64,000 bases of DNA from Rhizobium sp. BK196 (GCF_014193255.1 NZ_JACHZB010000002.1:434001-498000), one strand, 5' to 3'. Positions 16,945 to 27,481 are shown, counted from the first letter of the stretch. The notes: a model not told the origin generated them from the sequence alone. Numbers and translations are program-made.

Positions 16945-18798
16945 TTACGCGCTCAAAGCGTCGTCGCCCGGTCGCACCTGCAAATCGTAAAGTGCCTTGT
17001 AGCGGCCGCCGAGCGCCAGGAGCTCGTCATGCGTGCCCTGCTCGACGATACGTCCGTCCTCGATGAAGAAGATCTTGTTGGCATGCATCAGCGAGCTCAG
17101 GCGATGGGCGACGATGATCGTCACGCGATCGGCGGCGTAGCGGCGCATGGCGCTGCGGATGCGCTGCTCGGTTGCCGCATCGATTGCTGCGGTCGAATCG
17201 TCGAACACCATCACGGCAGGTTTGAGCATCAGCGCGCGGGCGATGGAAAGCCTTTGACGCTGGCCGCCGGAGAGCGATACGCCGCGTTCGCCGACAACCG
17301 TGCCGTAGCCGGTCGGCAGGCCGAGCACGTAGTTGTGCAGCTGCGCGCTTTCGCTGGCCCGCTCGATGCGGCCTTCCTTGGCCCAAGGGTCGCCATAGGC
17401 GATATTGTTTTCGATCGTCGTGGTGAACAGGAAGGAATCCTGCTGCACGACGGCGACGGAGCGGCGCAGCGACTGCAGCGTCGCCTTACGGATATCCTGC
17501 CCGTCGATGGTTATCCTACCGCCGGTCGCATCGTAGAAGCGTGGGATCAGGTGCGCGAGTGTCGACTTACCGCTGCCGGGCGGCCCGACGATGCCGACCG
17601 TTTCGCCGCGCTTCGCCTCGAAGCTCACGTCATGCAGAACCTCGTGCATCGGCGAACTTGGATAGGCGAAGCTGACATTCTCGAAGCGCAGCGTGCCCTC
17701 CGTCTCCTTTAACTCCCTAGCATCGGGGGCGTCGCGCACGGCAATTTCGAGATCCAGAAGGTCAAAGAGGCGCGTGCCGCAGGTCGAAGCACGGGCGAAG
17801 GCGTTGACCATCAGGCCGAGCTGCCGCACCGGCATTTGCAGAATGGTCATGAAGGTCAGGAAGGAGGCCAGCGTACCGACGGTGATCTGGCCGGAATGCA
17901 CTTTGCTGCCGCCGACCCACAGCACCAGTCCCATGGCCACGAAGAAGGAAAAAGTCATGGCGCTGGTGTTGACGACGCGGATGCCGACACGCTGATGTGC
18001 AAGCTCCAACGCGTTCTTCGATGCCTCGTCGAACTTCGATAGTTCGTGGTCCTGGGCCGCAAAAGCGCGCACGACGCGGATGCCGCCGAGATTTTCTTCC
18101 ATGATGCGCGTCAGCACCGACAACCGCTGCTGCAGGTCAAGCCAGGTGGCGCGCAAGCGAAGCTGGGTCACAGAAGAGCGCCAACCGACGAACGGCACGA
18201 ACGAGAGCGCCAGCAGGCCGAGCAGGACGTCGGTCGAGAGCAGCATGTATGCGCCGATGCCGATCAGCATGGTCAGCAGGAAGACGCGCACAAGCGCCGT
18301 CGAGAAATACATGCGCACGCCTTCCAGATCGAGCAGGCCGACCGTTATCAGGTCGCCCGAATGCACGCTGTCATGAAAAGAGAAGGAGAGACGTTGGATC
18401 TTTTCGTAGCAGGCGAGGCGCAGTTCGTAGCCCATGTGGTGGCCGACCGCTTCGCTGTAGTAGTTCTGGATCATCGTGAAGATGCCGCGCAGGACGCTGG
18501 CGCCGAGCAGCAGCAGCGCCGTCGTCAGAAGCGCATCCTGCGCCTGCTGCCCGATTGTGCCGCCATGGAGCGCCACCTGCGTATGGTCGACCGCTTGGCC
18601 GAGCAGGCGAGGGATCAGAAGCTGGAAGGTGGAGGCGATCAGGGTCGCGCAGATGGCGAGGCCTGCTTGCCAGGGATGACGGAAGGCCATTACGGTGATG
18701 CGGAACAGCGTGTAGAGGCCTTTGCCCCACCCTGCCGCGGTTGCAAGCGCCATCGAAGCCGAAGGCTTCATCGCGCGTATGGACGCATCGCTGCTCAC
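16945..18798 (-). CDS. ABC exporter half-transporter, first subunit of a heterodimer
   Basis: About 617 residues with an N-terminal six-helix exporter domain and a C-terminal ATPase. Walker A is GPPGSGKST and the signature is canonical LSGGQ, but Walker B reads VMVFDDSTAAID, with Asp where the catalytic Glu should be. This is the non-catalytic site of an asymmetric exporter; its partner is the next gene, 24 bases downstream. I chose a GTG at 18798 because GGAA lies 7 bases upstream; an ATG at 18771 (MKPSAS) is the alternative. The frame stays open to 19119, but that extension is not protein-like and would collide with the divergent gene at 19109. Confidence 0.9.
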   Translation of the reverse strand: MSSDASIRAMKPSASMALATAAGWGKGLYTLFRITVMAFRHPWQAGLAICATLIASTFQLLIPRLLGQAVDHTQVALHGGTIGQQAQDALLTTALLLLGASVLRGIFTMIQNYYSEAVGHHMGYELRLACYEKIQRLSFSFHDSVHSGDLITVGLLDLEGVRMYFSTALVRVFLLTMLIGIGAYMLLSTDVLLGLLALSFVPFVGWRSSVTQLRLRATWLDLQQRLSVLTRIMEENLGGIRVVRAFAAQDHELSKFDEASKNALELAHQRVGIRVVNTSAMTFSFFVAMGLVLWVGGSKVHSGQITVGTLASFLTFMTILQMPVRQLGLMVNAFARASTCGTRLFDLLDLEIAVRDAPDARELKETEGTLRFENVSFAYPSSPMHEVLHDVSFEAKRGETVGIVGPPGSGKSTLAHLIPRFYDATGGRITIDGQDIRKATLQSLRRSVAVVQQDSFLFTTTIENNIAYGDPWAKEGRIERASESAQLHNYVLGLPTGYGTVVGERGVSLSGGQRQRLSIARALMLKPAVMVFDDSTAAIDAATEQRIRSAMRRYAADRVTIIVAHRLSSLMHANKIFFIEDGRIVEQGTHDELLALGGRYKALYDLQVRPGDDALSA

Positions 18799-19108
18799 GG
18801 TATTTTTCCAATAGATGTGTGCTCGGACACAGGTGGCCCGGAAAGACGGCAAATCCATGAAGGGATTGATAGCGCATCCACTTTTGCCGATTCCAACAGG
18901 GGGTTCAAGTAAAGAATTCACCAGTTGGTTATTTTTACGTGAGCCTCCTTCGCATTGGCCGATGACGCTGCGTTGACGCGCCTCGCATACACGCAGCGGG
19001 CGTAGTTTTCCGCCGGAAGACGAAAATTTGGAAGCGGCGCAACGCCGGTGGAAATCCGCGTGCCAGGCATGTATGGTCCGCTCGCCAACCAGCACGAAGA
19101 GGCGTTCG
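18799..19108. other. Intergenic region between divergent ABC exporter and epimerase genes
   Basis: About 310 bases that must hold the two divergent promoters. An open frame continues through it leftwards from 19119, in phase with the exporter gene, but has no recognisable domain. I see no repeat or RNA structure worth naming. Confidence 0.5.
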
Positions 19109-19978
19109 ATGTCATCCACGGTCCGGATTGCTAATCAGTTTCTCACCGTCGACGTTTCCTCGCTGGGCGCCGAAATGCAGGCGCTGACATCGAGCGACGG
19201 CCGCTCCTGGATCTGGAACGGTGACGCCGCCTTCTGGAGCGGCCGTTCGCCGATCCTGTTCCCGATGGTGGGCAAGGCGCCGAATGACATCCTGAAGGTT
19301 GGCGGTCACAGGGCGTCGATGGCCCAGCACGGCTTTGCCCGCCGCAGCGAATTTGCGCTGGCATCCTCGTCCGAAACGAGCTGCCGTTACGAGCTCGTCG
19401 CTTCAGAGGCCACGAAGGCGGTTTATCCCTTCGATTTCCGGCTGGCCGTTATCCATAGCGTCGAAGGTCAGGCGCTGACCGTTGCCGCCGAAGTCACCAA
19501 CCGCGACATTAGGCCGATGCCTTTCGGTCTCGGCTTTCATACGGCTTTCGTCTGGCCGCTGCCGGATGCTGCGAACAAGCCGCATAAAGTCTCTCTGGAC
19601 AATGGCGCCGAGCCGGCACTCGTCCGGCTCGAAGGCGGTCTGATATCGCCGAAGAAACTTGCTTCACCCTTCAAGTCCGGCAGCCTCGTGCTCGACCATT
19701 CTATGTTCGAGGAGGACGCGATGATCTTCCCGGAAGGCGCTGGCCCCGGGCTGCGTTATGAGGCTGAAGGCGGTCCGTCCATACATTTCAGCTTTGAGAA
19801 ACTTCCCAATCTGGCGCTCTGGACCAAGCCCGGCGCTCCCTTCCTCTGCGTCGAGCCCTGGCACGGGACAGCCGCCGAAAACGGCGGTCCCGACGATCTG
19901 GAGGGCCGTCCCTACACTAACGTGCTTGCATCGGGCGAAACCGCACGCTTTTCCTTCACTGTCGAAATCCTCGCATAG
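19109..19978 (+). CDS. Aldose 1-epimerase family protein (galactose mutarotase-like)
   Basis: The 289-residue product has the galactose-mutarotase-like fold pattern: WIWNGDAAFWSGRSPILFPMVG near the N-terminus, HGFARRSEF with the conserved His-Gly-Phe-Ala-Arg, LGFHTAF, and CVEPWHG near the C-terminus. This subgroup resembles LacX-type epimerase-related proteins more than GalM. It probably acts on an aldose in the cytoplasm. The ATG at 19109 has GAGG upstream. It stands alone, divergent from the ABC exporter pair, so the natural sugar is not indicated. Confidence 0.88.
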   Translation: MSSTVRIANQFLTVDVSSLGAEMQALTSSDGRSWIWNGDAAFWSGRSPILFPMVGKAPNDILKVGGHRASMAQHGFARRSEFALASSSETSCRYELVASEATKAVYPFDFRLAVIHSVEGQALTVAAEVTNRDIRPMPFGLGFHTAFVWPLPDAANKPHKVSLDNGAEPALVRLEGGLISPKKLASPFKSGSLVLDHSMFEEDAMIFPEGAGPGLRYEAEGGPSIHFSFEKLPNLALWTKPGAPFLCVEPWHGTAAENGGPDDLEGRPYTNVLASGETARFSFTVEILA

Positions 19979-20015
19979 GCCGGTCGCGTTTCCTTTTTGG
20001 ATCAAGGTGTTAGGC

Positions 20016-20043
20016 AGGTGGTAAAATAAACTTCTTGCCACCT
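20016..20043. terminator. Weak hairpin after the epimerase gene
   Basis: AGGTGGTAA pairs with TTGCCACCT (9 base pairs including one G-U) around a 10-base loop, starting 38 bases past the epimerase stop. No clear U-tract follows, so it may be a weak terminator or a regulatory element for the next gene. Confidence 0.3.
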
Positions 20044-20231
20044 TGTGCTTTTCGCGCTTTCATACACGACTAGTTTGATAGACTATAGGTCGGGCGAGGA
20101 TGCCTTTTCCGACCCAGATTTGGCGGCGAACGTTTTGAATGGCCGCATGAACCTGCCCAACGCATGACTTCAGATATCCTGCGTTGAAACCTCGATCGAG
20201 ACACGTGCGGATGAGCCGCAAGGGAGTTGAG

Positions 20232-21635
20232 ATGACGGTTCAGGGACTTTTTTCCGGCAAGGCGAATGCGGCCGCCCAGATTTCAGCCGTACCGCGCATT
20301 GCGATCGTCGGCCGCGGTTTTTCCGGTATGATGATGGCAGTGGCACTGATGCGCACCGTGCGCACGCCTTTCCACCTCCAGCTCTTCGATCCGAACTCCA
20401 CGGTCAATGGCGGCCAGGCATTGGCGTCGACAAGATCCTCGACCATCCTCAATACGCGTGTGCGTGATCTCTCCGTTTCGCTCGGCGATCCTGATGATTT
20501 CAATGACTGGCTCTGTAGCAACGCTGAATTCCGCGCCGCCGTACCAGCCGCCATCCCCGGCTTCCGGCAAATCTTCGTACCCAGGGAAATCTTCAGCGAC
20601 TACGTCTACCAGCGCTTTTCCGAAGCGCTCGCCGCCCGTCGGGACATCACCGTCCAGGTCTGCCATGATCCGGTTGTGGCAATCCGCAGGAGCCATGGCA
20701 GCCGGTTCCTGCTTGAAAGTGCCAATCCGTCCAATCCGCTTTTCGATATCGTGATTCTCGCGACAGGTTACGGCCTGCCTCGACCTCACGAAGAGCCGGA
20801 GGTTTCACCGGTCAGGGCGCAGCGCCTTGTCGCCCGGCCGCATACGGTTCTGCTCGGCAGCGGCATTCGCGTCGTGGACCAACTGCTGCAGCTTCGCGAT
20901 GGCGGTTACACCGGCCAGATAACGATCATTTCACGGCACGGTTTCCTGCCGCAGAGCCATACGCCGAACTCCGCCGATCCAGTCTTCCCGGCCGAGGCGC
21001 TACCGCATAGCCTGCCCGATATCGTCAGTTTCATCCGCCACGCCTGCCGCGAAGCGGAAGAGGAGGGGCGAAGCTGGCAGTCGATCATGAACGGCCTTCG
21101 CAGGCACGCCCGTTCGCTCTGGCGATCGCTGCCAGCGCGTCAGAAGCGTCAGTTCAACCGGCATCTGCGGGCAATCTATGACAGTCACCGCAACCGCCTG
21201 CCGGAGGCGATGCATCTGCGCCTCAAGCAGGAGCTTGCCGAGGGCAGTACGGTGCTCAGGCGCGGCCGCGCCGGGCGTCGAGGTCTCAGCGGCCTGTTCT
21301 TCACGCCGTCCGGTTCATCGAGCGAAGAAGTCATCCATGCCGAACGCATCATCGATTGCCGCTGCCATGCGCCGGATCTTTCTGCTCCTCTGATTCAAAG
21401 CTTGTTCGCGGCGCGGCTCGCCATGCCTGACGAGCTCGCGCTTGGCCTGGCGGTCAATGCATGCGGCGAAACGTTCCTGGACGACGGCTCGTCGGTCGAC
21501 GGGGTTTTTGCGGTCGGTCCTCTCGGCCTCGGCAGCCTGCCGGACATCGATCTCGTGCCTGAGATCGTCACTCAGGCTTATTCGGCGTCAGAACGCATTG
21601 CGGAACGCTTCTATCCGCAGAGCCAAGCCGTCTGA
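20232..21635 (+). CDS. FAD/NAD(P)-binding protein (FAD-NAD(P)-binding family, function unknown)
   Basis: The 467-residue protein begins with a dinucleotide fold (RIAIVGRGFSGMMMAVALM) and has ILATGYGLPRPHEEPE and a second nucleotide-binding segment (VLLGSGIRVVDQLLQL). This is the arrangement of a cytoplasmic flavoprotein family whose members are mostly uncharacterised. The C-terminal GVFAVGPLGLGSLPDIDLVPEI resembles the FAD-ribityl contact of related oxidoreductases. The ATG at 20232 has GGGAG upstream. An upstream in-frame start at 20184 is less likely. Neighbours do not suggest a pathway. Confidence 0.82.
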   Translation: MTVQGLFSGKANAAAQISAVPRIAIVGRGFSGMMMAVALMRTVRTPFHLQLFDPNSTVNGGQALASTRSSTILNTRVRDLSVSLGDPDDFNDWLCSNAEFRAAVPAAIPGFRQIFVPREIFSDYVYQRFSEALAARRDITVQVCHDPVVAIRRSHGSRFLLESANPSNPLFDIVILATGYGLPRPHEEPEVSPVRAQRLVARPHTVLLGSGIRVVDQLLQLRDGGYTGQITIISRHGFLPQSHTPNSADPVFPAEALPHSLPDIVSFIRHACREAEEEGRSWQSIMNGLRRHARSLWRSLPARQKRQFNRHLRAIYDSHRNRLPEAMHLRLKQELAEGSTVLRRGRAGRRGLSGLFFTPSGSSSEEVIHAERIIDCRCHAPDLSAPLIQSLFAARLAMPDELALGLAVNACGETFLDDGSSVDGVFAVGPLGLGSLPDIDLVPEIVTQAYSASERIAERFYPQSQAV

Positions 21636-21713
21636 GGTAATTCGCAGCGCTTCTCTGGAACCATCCCCACGAACTAGCGTTATAATGCGCTGGTAATTCG
21701 TTTAGAGGGGCAG

Positions 21714-23639
21714 ATGGAAGCTGTGGATAGATATGATACCTCTCTTGAGGATGAGGGGCGTTTCCGGGTGCTCGTCGATGCGATCACCGACTATGCAATC
21801 TATATGTTGAGCCCTGAAGGTTACGTGGCGAGCTGGAATTCCGGCGCTCAGCGCTTCAAGGGTTATCGCGCTTCCGAAATCCTCGGCCAGCATTTCTCCC
21901 GATTCTATCTCGATGCCGACAGGGAGGCTGGTCTGCCCGCCCGGGCGCTCAAAATCGCGGCGACGGAAGGACGCTTCGAGGGAGAGGGCTGGTGCCAACG
22001 CAAGGATGGCACGCGTTTTTGGGCGCACGTCATCATCGATCCGATCCGTCATGCCTCCGGCGAGCTGATTGGTTTTGCCAAGATCATCCGCGACCTGACG
22101 GAGCGCAGGGCGGCCGAGAACGCGTTAAAGCGCAGCGAAGAGCAGTTTCGACTTCTTGTTCAAGGTGTGTCTGATTACGCGATCTACATGCTCGACCCGG
22201 AGGGCAACGTGACGAGCTGGAATTCCGGGGCCGAACGCATCAAGGGTTATCGCTCGGAAGAGATCATCGGCCGGCACTTTTCCACATTCTACACGGATGA
22301 GGATCGCCTCAACGGATTGCCTCAGCTGGCATTGGCCACCGCTAGCCGCGACGGACGGTTCGAACGAGAAGGCTGGCGCGTACGCAAGGACGGGTCACGC
22401 TTTTGGGCAAGTGTCGTGATCGATGCGATTAGGGACGATTACGGCGGGCTGATCGGCTTTGCCAAGATCACCCGCGACATTACCGAGAAGCTGGAGACGC
22501 AGCATGCGCTGGAGCGGACCCGTGAAGAACTTTTCCAGGCGCAGAAGATGGAGGCGATCGGCCAATTGACCGGCGGGATCGCTCACGACTTCAACAACCT
22601 GCTGATGGCGGTGCTGGGCAGCCTCGAAATCCTCAAGAAGCGCATGCCGCAGGATCCTGTTTTGTCGCCCCTTGTCGACAATGCCATACAAGGCGCACAG
22701 CGCGGCGCGGCGCTGACCCAACGGATGCTCGCCTTTTCCCGCCGCCAGGAGCTGCAAGTGGAGAGGATCGATGTGTCTGAGCTCCTGCGTGGCATGATGG
22801 ACATGGTCTCTCGCTCCATCGGCCCGATCGCCTCGCTTGAAACCGAATTCCCCGAAAGCCTCCCGACGATCGCTACCGATCCGACTCAACTGGAGACGGC
22901 GGTGCTCAATCTCGTCGTCAATGCCCGTGACGCCATGCCCGGCGGCGGAATTATCAGGATCAAAGCCACTGAAGAGATCGTGCCTGACGGTGGTACTATG
23001 GCGGCCGGTCATTATGTACGCGTCGCCGTTACCGATGAGGGCGAAGGCATGGACGAGGAGACGCTGAAACGGGCGGTAACTCCGTTCTTCACGACCAAGG
23101 GCGTCGGCAAGGGAACGGGCCTCGGCCTCTCCATGGTGCAAGGACTCGCCGGTCAGTCCGGCGGCAGGCTCATACTGAACAGCCGGCTGGGTGAAGGCAC
23201 CGCCGCCGAGCTATGGTTTCCGGTCACGGAAGCCAAAAGCGCCGTTGAAGAGCCCGAACAATCCGTGCCCGAAGCAGCAAATAGCTCACGACCGTTGCGC
23301 ATCCTTGCAGTCGACGATGACGGGCTGGTTCTGATGAACACGGCGCTGATGCTGGAGGATCTCGGCCACACCGTGATCGAGGCGACGGCCGGCGCCGACG
23401 CGCTCGACATTCTTCGCCACGAAAGCGTCGATCTCGTTATCTCTGATCACGCCATGCCGCGGATGACAGGCTCGCAGCTTGCGCTCGCAATACGAAGCGA
23501 GTGGCCGGACATGCCAATCATTCTCGCGACCGGTTTTGCCGAGATTCCCGAGGGTGCAGGCATCACCGATATACCGCGCCTCGGTAAACCCTTTTCACAG
23601 GCGCAGCTTGCCGAGGCGATCAGCCGCATTGCGCAATAG
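21714..23639 (+). CDS. PAS-PAS hybrid histidine kinase with C-terminal receiver domain
   Basis: The 641-residue protein has two tandem PAS domains (about 15-135 and 142-262), a histidine kinase core with His291 in GGIAHDFNNLL, an ATPase domain (N box VVNARDAMPGGG, G box KGTGLGLSMVQGL) and a C-terminal receiver (about 529-641) with phospho-acceptor Asp578 in VISDHAMP. The PAS domains are near copies (DYAIYML, WNSGA, KGYR, GFAKI recur), so they arose by internal duplication. There are no membrane helices, so it senses a cytoplasmic signal. GAGGGG precedes the ATG. No output regulator is adjacent. Confidence 0.93.
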   Translation: MEAVDRYDTSLEDEGRFRVLVDAITDYAIYMLSPEGYVASWNSGAQRFKGYRASEILGQHFSRFYLDADREAGLPARALKIAATEGRFEGEGWCQRKDGTRFWAHVIIDPIRHASGELIGFAKIIRDLTERRAAENALKRSEEQFRLLVQGVSDYAIYMLDPEGNVTSWNSGAERIKGYRSEEIIGRHFSTFYTDEDRLNGLPQLALATASRDGRFEREGWRVRKDGSRFWASVVIDAIRDDYGGLIGFAKITRDITEKLETQHALERTREELFQAQKMEAIGQLTGGIAHDFNNLLMAVLGSLEILKKRMPQDPVLSPLVDNAIQGAQRGAALTQRMLAFSRRQELQVERIDVSELLRGMMDMVSRSIGPIASLETEFPESLPTIATDPTQLETAVLNLVVNARDAMPGGGIIRIKATEEIVPDGGTMAAGHYVRVAVTDEGEGMDEETLKRAVTPFFTTKGVGKGTGLGLSMVQGLAGQSGGRLILNSRLGEGTAAELWFPVTEAKSAVEEPEQSVPEAANSSRPLRILAVDDDGLVLMNTALMLEDLGHTVIEATAGADALDILRHESVDLVISDHAMPRMTGSQLALAIRSEWPDMPIILATGFAEIPEGAGITDIPRLGKPFSQAQLAEAISRIAQ

Positions 23640-23644
23640 ATCAC

Positions 23645-24406
23645 TCAAGGAAAAGCTCTGCGGACCCTGAACTCGCTCTGTGCGATATAGACCAGCAGCC
23701 CCGCCACCATGAGCGCCAGCACATACCAGGTGACCGCATAGACAAGGTGGTTGTTCGGGAAATCGAGGACCGTCAGCCCTCCGACGGGCAAGCCGCCGGC
23801 ATTGGATGTCGCCTCCGCGTCGATGAAAAAGGGGCCAATGTCCGCAATACCACGCTTTTCGGCGATGGCTGAGACATCGCGCGAATACCAGCGGTCGGCA
23901 GCCGGATCGTTGGAGCGCAGCACCATGCCCCTTGGCTCCGTCATGCGCATCAGCCCGGTGATACCGGCCGGCCCATCGATCTCGCTTTCCGGTCGCGAGG
24001 CGGGGTCGCGGCGGTCTGTCGGCACAAAGCCGCGATTAATCAATATCGCGCTGCCGTCCGCAAGCCTTAGTGGCGTCAGCACCCAATAGCCGGCGCCGAG
24101 CGCTGTTGATGCTGCGACCAGCGTTTCCTTGCCGTTTTCGAAGGTGCCTGTTGCCGTTACCCGCCGGTATTCGTCATCGGCGGCATTAACCTTGGCCCAG
24201 TCGGCGCGAGTCGGCGGGGCGACGGGCTCGGCATGAACGCGCGCATCGACGCGGGCGATTAGATCGAGCTTCCAGGCGAGTCGATAGACCTGCCAGGTGC
24301 CGAGCGCGATCAGGGTGGCGACGAGGGCAAGAAGGCCGATGCCAAGGATCGCAAGTGTGACGGCCGAACGTGGCCTGTCCTGTCGGTCGGAAGAGATATC
24401 GGTCAT
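23645..24406 (-). CDS. SURF1-family cytochrome oxidase assembly protein
   Basis: The 253-residue product has the SURF1 layout: an N-terminal helix (LGIGLLALVATLIALGTWQV), a large periplasmic domain, and a C-terminal helix (VYAVTWYVLALMVAGLLVYI). Family motifs include GTWQVYRL, GYWVLTPL and INRGFVP. SURF1 proteins assist haem insertion into haem-copper oxidases. It lies 46 bases downstream of cyoD on the same strand and probably belongs to the cyo operon. It converges with the hybrid kinase gene with 5 bases between stops. Confidence 0.92.
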   Translation of the reverse strand: MTDISSDRQDRPRSAVTLAILGIGLLALVATLIALGTWQVYRLAWKLDLIARVDARVHAEPVAPPTRADWAKVNAADDEYRRVTATGTFENGKETLVAASTALGAGYWVLTPLRLADGSAILINRGFVPTDRRDPASRPESEIDGPAGITGLMRMTEPRGMVLRSNDPAADRWYSRDVSAIAEKRGIADIGPFFIDAEATSNAGGLPVGGLTVLDFPNNHLVYAVTWYVLALMVAGLLVYIAQSEFRVRRAFP

Positions 24407-24452
24407 AGATAAACCGCAACGGGCGGCGTTGTCGCCGCCCGTTCCTTTGCCT

Positions 24453-24854
24453 TTATGGCATGTTCTTCATCATTTCAGGGCTCATCGGCATCATGTTCGT
24501 GTTCAGGTGATACATGACCCAGAGAGAGCCCGAGAGAGCAATCGCGATGATGATGATCGTGAAGATCAGTGCCATGATCGTCCAGCCGCCTTCCGATTTC
24601 GTATTCATGTGCAGGAAGAAGATCATGTGAACGACGATCTGCACGGCGCCGAGCGCCATCACCAAGATGGCGGTTACGATATGATTTTCGAAGACCTCTC
24701 CCATGACGAGCCAGAAAGGGATGGCAGTCAGGATGACGGATAGAATGAAGCCCGTCACGTAGCTCTTGAAACTGCCGTGGCCGGCTTGGTGTCCATGGCT
24801 GTGGCCGTGGTGAGCCTCGTGGGCATCCTCATGTGCGGGTGCTTGCGAACTCAT
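24453..24854 (-). CDS. cyoD: Cytochrome o ubiquinol oxidase subunit IV
   Basis: The 133-residue protein has a His-rich cytoplasmic N-terminus ([16 protein letters not shown]) followed by three helices typical of CyoD, including [15 protein letters not shown]. It is a small accessory subunit needed for assembly of the copper B centre. The ATG at 24854 overlaps the cyoC stop as ATGA, so the two are translationally coupled. The C-terminal tail is Met-rich ([16 protein letters not shown]), which is unusual and could bind copper. Confidence 0.95.
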   Translation of the reverse strand: MSSQAPAHEDAHEAHHGHSHGHQAGHGSFKSYVTGFILSVILTAIPFWLVMGEVFENHIVTAILVMALGAVQIVVHMIFFLHMNTKSEGGWTIMALIFTIIIIAIALSGSLWVMYHLNTNMMPMSPEMMKNMP

Positions 24855-25471
24855 CCGAGAACTCCCATCAGGTAAACGAAGGAAAAGACGCCGATCCAGA
24901 CGACGTCGAGGAAGTGCCAGAACATGGAAAGGCACATCAGGCGGCGACGATTGGCTTCATGCAGGCCATGCATGGAGACCTGCACCATCAGCGTGATCAG
25001 CCAGATGATGCCGGAGGTAACGTGCAGACCGTGCGTACCGACCAGCGTAAAGAAAGACGACAGGAAAGCGCTGCGCTGTGGACCGGCGCCCTCGTGGATG
25101 AGGTGTACGAACTCGTAAAGCTCAAGGCCGACGAACGCCGCGCCGAAAAGGCCGGTCACTGCCAGCCAGAACAGCGTTTCCGCCTTTGCGTTTCGCTCCA
25201 TCTGCAGCATCGCAAACCCATAAGTGATGGAGGAGAGCAACAGCATCGAGGTGTTGATGGCGACCAGGGGCAGATCGAAGAGATCGGCCGGCGACGGGCC
25301 GGCGGCATAACTGCGGCCGAGCACGGCATGGGTGGCAAACAGCACCGAGAAAATCAGGCTGTCGCTCATCAGATAGAGCCAGAAGCCGAGATTGGTGCTG
25401 TTCTCCGGATGATGGTCTTCCGTAAGGTAGAATTCAGGCTTTTGGGCCGTGTCGACAGTTTGATCGCTCAT
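24851..25471 (-). CDS. cyoC: Cytochrome o ubiquinol oxidase subunit III
   Basis: The 206-residue protein has five predicted helices in the COX3 fold, with [21 protein letters not shown] near the N-terminus and [13 protein letters not shown] in the middle. It stabilises subunit I of the quinol oxidase. It begins 6 bases after the cyoB stop and ends in an ATGA overlap with cyoD. Confidence 0.96.
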   Translation of the reverse strand: MSDQTVDTAQKPEFYLTEDHHPENSTNLGFWLYLMSDSLIFSVLFATHAVLGRSYAAGPSPADLFDLPLVAINTSMLLLSSITYGFAMLQMERNAKAETLFWLAVTGLFGAAFVGLELYEFVHLIHEGAGPQRSAFLSSFFTLVGTHGLHVTSGIIWLITLMVQVSMHGLHEANRRRLMCLSMFWHFLDVVWIGVFSFVYLMGVLG

Positions 25472-25477
25472 GGTCTC

Positions 25478-27481
25478 TTACACCTGTTCGGCAAGCAACT
25501 TTGTGCGCTTGCCTTCCGTTTCGGTGACTTCGTCCGCAGGAATGTAGAAGTCACGCTTGTAGTTGAACGTATGGCCGATCGCGACGACGAGCAGGGCGAC
25601 GGCGGAGACGACGACGAGCCACCACATGTACCAGATCAGGCCGAAGGCAAGCGCGACGCTGATGGCGGACAGAATCGCGCCGGTACCGGTATTCTTCGGC
25701 ATGTGGATCGGCTTGAAGCCGCCGAGCGGACGCTCGTAGCCGCGGTTCTTCATGTCGTACCAGCTGTCGTGATCGTGTACGACCGGTGTGAAGGCGAAAT
25801 TGTACTCCGGCGGCGGCGATGAGGTCGACCATTCCAGCGTGCGGCCATCCCACGGATCGCCGCTATCGTCACGCAGTTCCTCACGCTTCATGAAGGATAC
25901 GACGATCTGGATCAGGAAAGACGCGATGCCAAGCGCGATCAGACCGACGCCGAAGGCGGCAATGATGAACCAGATCTGCAGCGACGGATCTTCGAACTGG
26001 CTCATCCGCCGGGTGATGCCCATCAGGCCGAGCACGTAGAGCGGCATGAAGGCGAACCAGAAGCCTATCTGCCAGAACCAGAAGCTCATCTTGCCCCAGA
26101 AAGGATCGAGCTTGAAGCCGAAGGCTTTCGGGAACCAGTAGTTCACACCGGCGAACATGCCGAAGAGAACGCCGCCAATGATCACGTTATGAAAGTGGGC
26201 GATCAGGAAGAGTGAGTTGTGCAGCACGAAGTCGGCCGGCGGTACGGCAAGCATGACGCCCGTCATGCCGCCGATAACGAAGGTCACCATGAAGCCGACC
26301 GTCCACAGCATCGGCACCTCGTAGCGGATACGGCCGCGGTACATGGTGAAGAGCCAGTTGAACATCTTCGCCCCCGTCGGGATCGAGATGATCATTGTGG
26401 TGATCCCGAAGAAGGAGTTGACGGAAGCACCCGAACCCATCGTGAAGAAGTGATGCAGCCAGACGAGGTAGGAGAGGATCATAATCACGCAGGTGGCGTA
26501 GACCATCGAGGCGTAGCCGAAGAGGCGTTTGCCGGAGAAGGTCGCGACCACTTCCGAGAAGATGCCGAATGCCGGCAGCACGAGGATGTAGACTTCGGGA
26601 TGGCCCCAGATCCAGATGAGGTTGATGTACATCATCGGATTGCCGCCGAGATCGTTCGTGAAGAAGTTCGTGCCGGCATAGCGGTCGAGCGACAGGAGAG
26701 CGAGCGTTGCAGTCAGGATCGGGAAGGAAGCGACGATCAGGATGTTGGTGCAGAGCGCGGTCCAGGTAAAGACCGGCATCTTCATGAAGGTCATGCCCGG
26801 CGCGCGCATCTTCACGATGGTCGCGATCAGATTGATGCCTGATAGCGTCGTGCCGACACCGGCGACCTGCAGGCCCCAGATATAATAATCGACGCCGACA
26901 CCTGGACTATAGGCGGCACCCGACAGCGGCGGATAAGCGAGCCAGCCGGTCTGGGCGAACTCGCCAATGAAGAGCGAGAGCATGATGATGATTGCGCCCG
27001 CCGTTGTCATCCAGAACGAGAAGTTGTTGAGGAAGGGGAATGAGACGTCGCGCGCGCCGATCTGCAGCGGCACGACGAAGTTCATGAGACCGGTGACGAA
27101 GGGCATCGCCACGAAGAAGATCATGATGACGCCGTGGGCGGTGAAGATCTGGTCGTAATGGTGCGGCGGCAGGTAGCCTTCATTGCCGTTGAAGGCGATT
27201 GCCTGCTGGCCACGCATCAGAAGCGCGTCGGAGAAGCCGCGCAAAAGCATGATGACGGCCAGGATCACATACATTATGCCGATCTTCTTGTGATCGACGC
27301 TGCAGATCCAGTCGCGCCAGAGCGGATCCCAGAACTTGAAATAGGTGATGATGCCAAGCACTGCGATGGCGCCGATGACGACGCCGATGAAGGTCACGAC
27401 CAGGATCGGCTCGTGATAGGGGATCGCATCGAGGGTCAACCGGCCGAAGATGAACTTCAGGAGGTCAGGATTGGAAAACAT
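25478..27481 (-). CDS. cyoB: Cytochrome o ubiquinol oxidase subunit I (haem-copper catalytic subunit)
   Basis: The 667-residue, roughly 15-helix protein carries the haem-copper centre. [18 protein letters not shown] holds the His-Tyr pair of the copper B site, WLHHFFTMG gives two further copper B histidines, and [13 protein letters not shown] gives the high-spin haem ligand and the low-spin haem ligand. The quinol-oxidase-type N-terminal helix is present. It reduces oxygen to water and pumps protons using ubiquinol. It sits in cyoABCD order, 42 bases after cyoA. Confidence 0.97.
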   Translation of the reverse strand: MFSNPDLLKFIFGRLTLDAIPYHEPILVVTFIGVVIGAIAVLGIITYFKFWDPLWRDWICSVDHKKIGIMYVILAVIMLLRGFSDALLMRGQQAIAFNGNEGYLPPHHYDQIFTAHGVIMIFFVAMPFVTGLMNFVVPLQIGARDVSFPFLNNFSFWMTTAGAIIIMLSLFIGEFAQTGWLAYPPLSGAAYSPGVGVDYYIWGLQVAGVGTTLSGINLIATIVKMRAPGMTFMKMPVFTWTALCTNILIVASFPILTATLALLSLDRYAGTNFFTNDLGGNPMMYINLIWIWGHPEVYILVLPAFGIFSEVVATFSGKRLFGYASMVYATCVIMILSYLVWLHHFFTMGSGASVNSFFGITTMIISIPTGAKMFNWLFTMYRGRIRYEVPMLWTVGFMVTFVIGGMTGVMLAVPPADFVLHNSLFLIAHFHNVIIGGVLFGMFAGVNYWFPKAFGFKLDPFWGKMSFWFWQIGFWFAFMPLYVLGLMGITRRMSQFEDPSLQIWFIIAAFGVGLIALGIASFLIQIVVSFMKREELRDDSGDPWDGRTLEWSTSSPPPEYNFAFTPVVHDHDSWYDMKNRGYERPLGGFKPIHMPKNTGTGAILSAISVALAFGLIWYMWWLVVVSAVALLVVAIGHTFNYKRDFYIPADEVTETEGKRTKLLAEQV

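Noticed and set aside
18046..18912. A 288-codon rightward frame
   Set aside because: Antisense to the membrane domain of an ABC exporter; low-complexity, charged shadow sequence.
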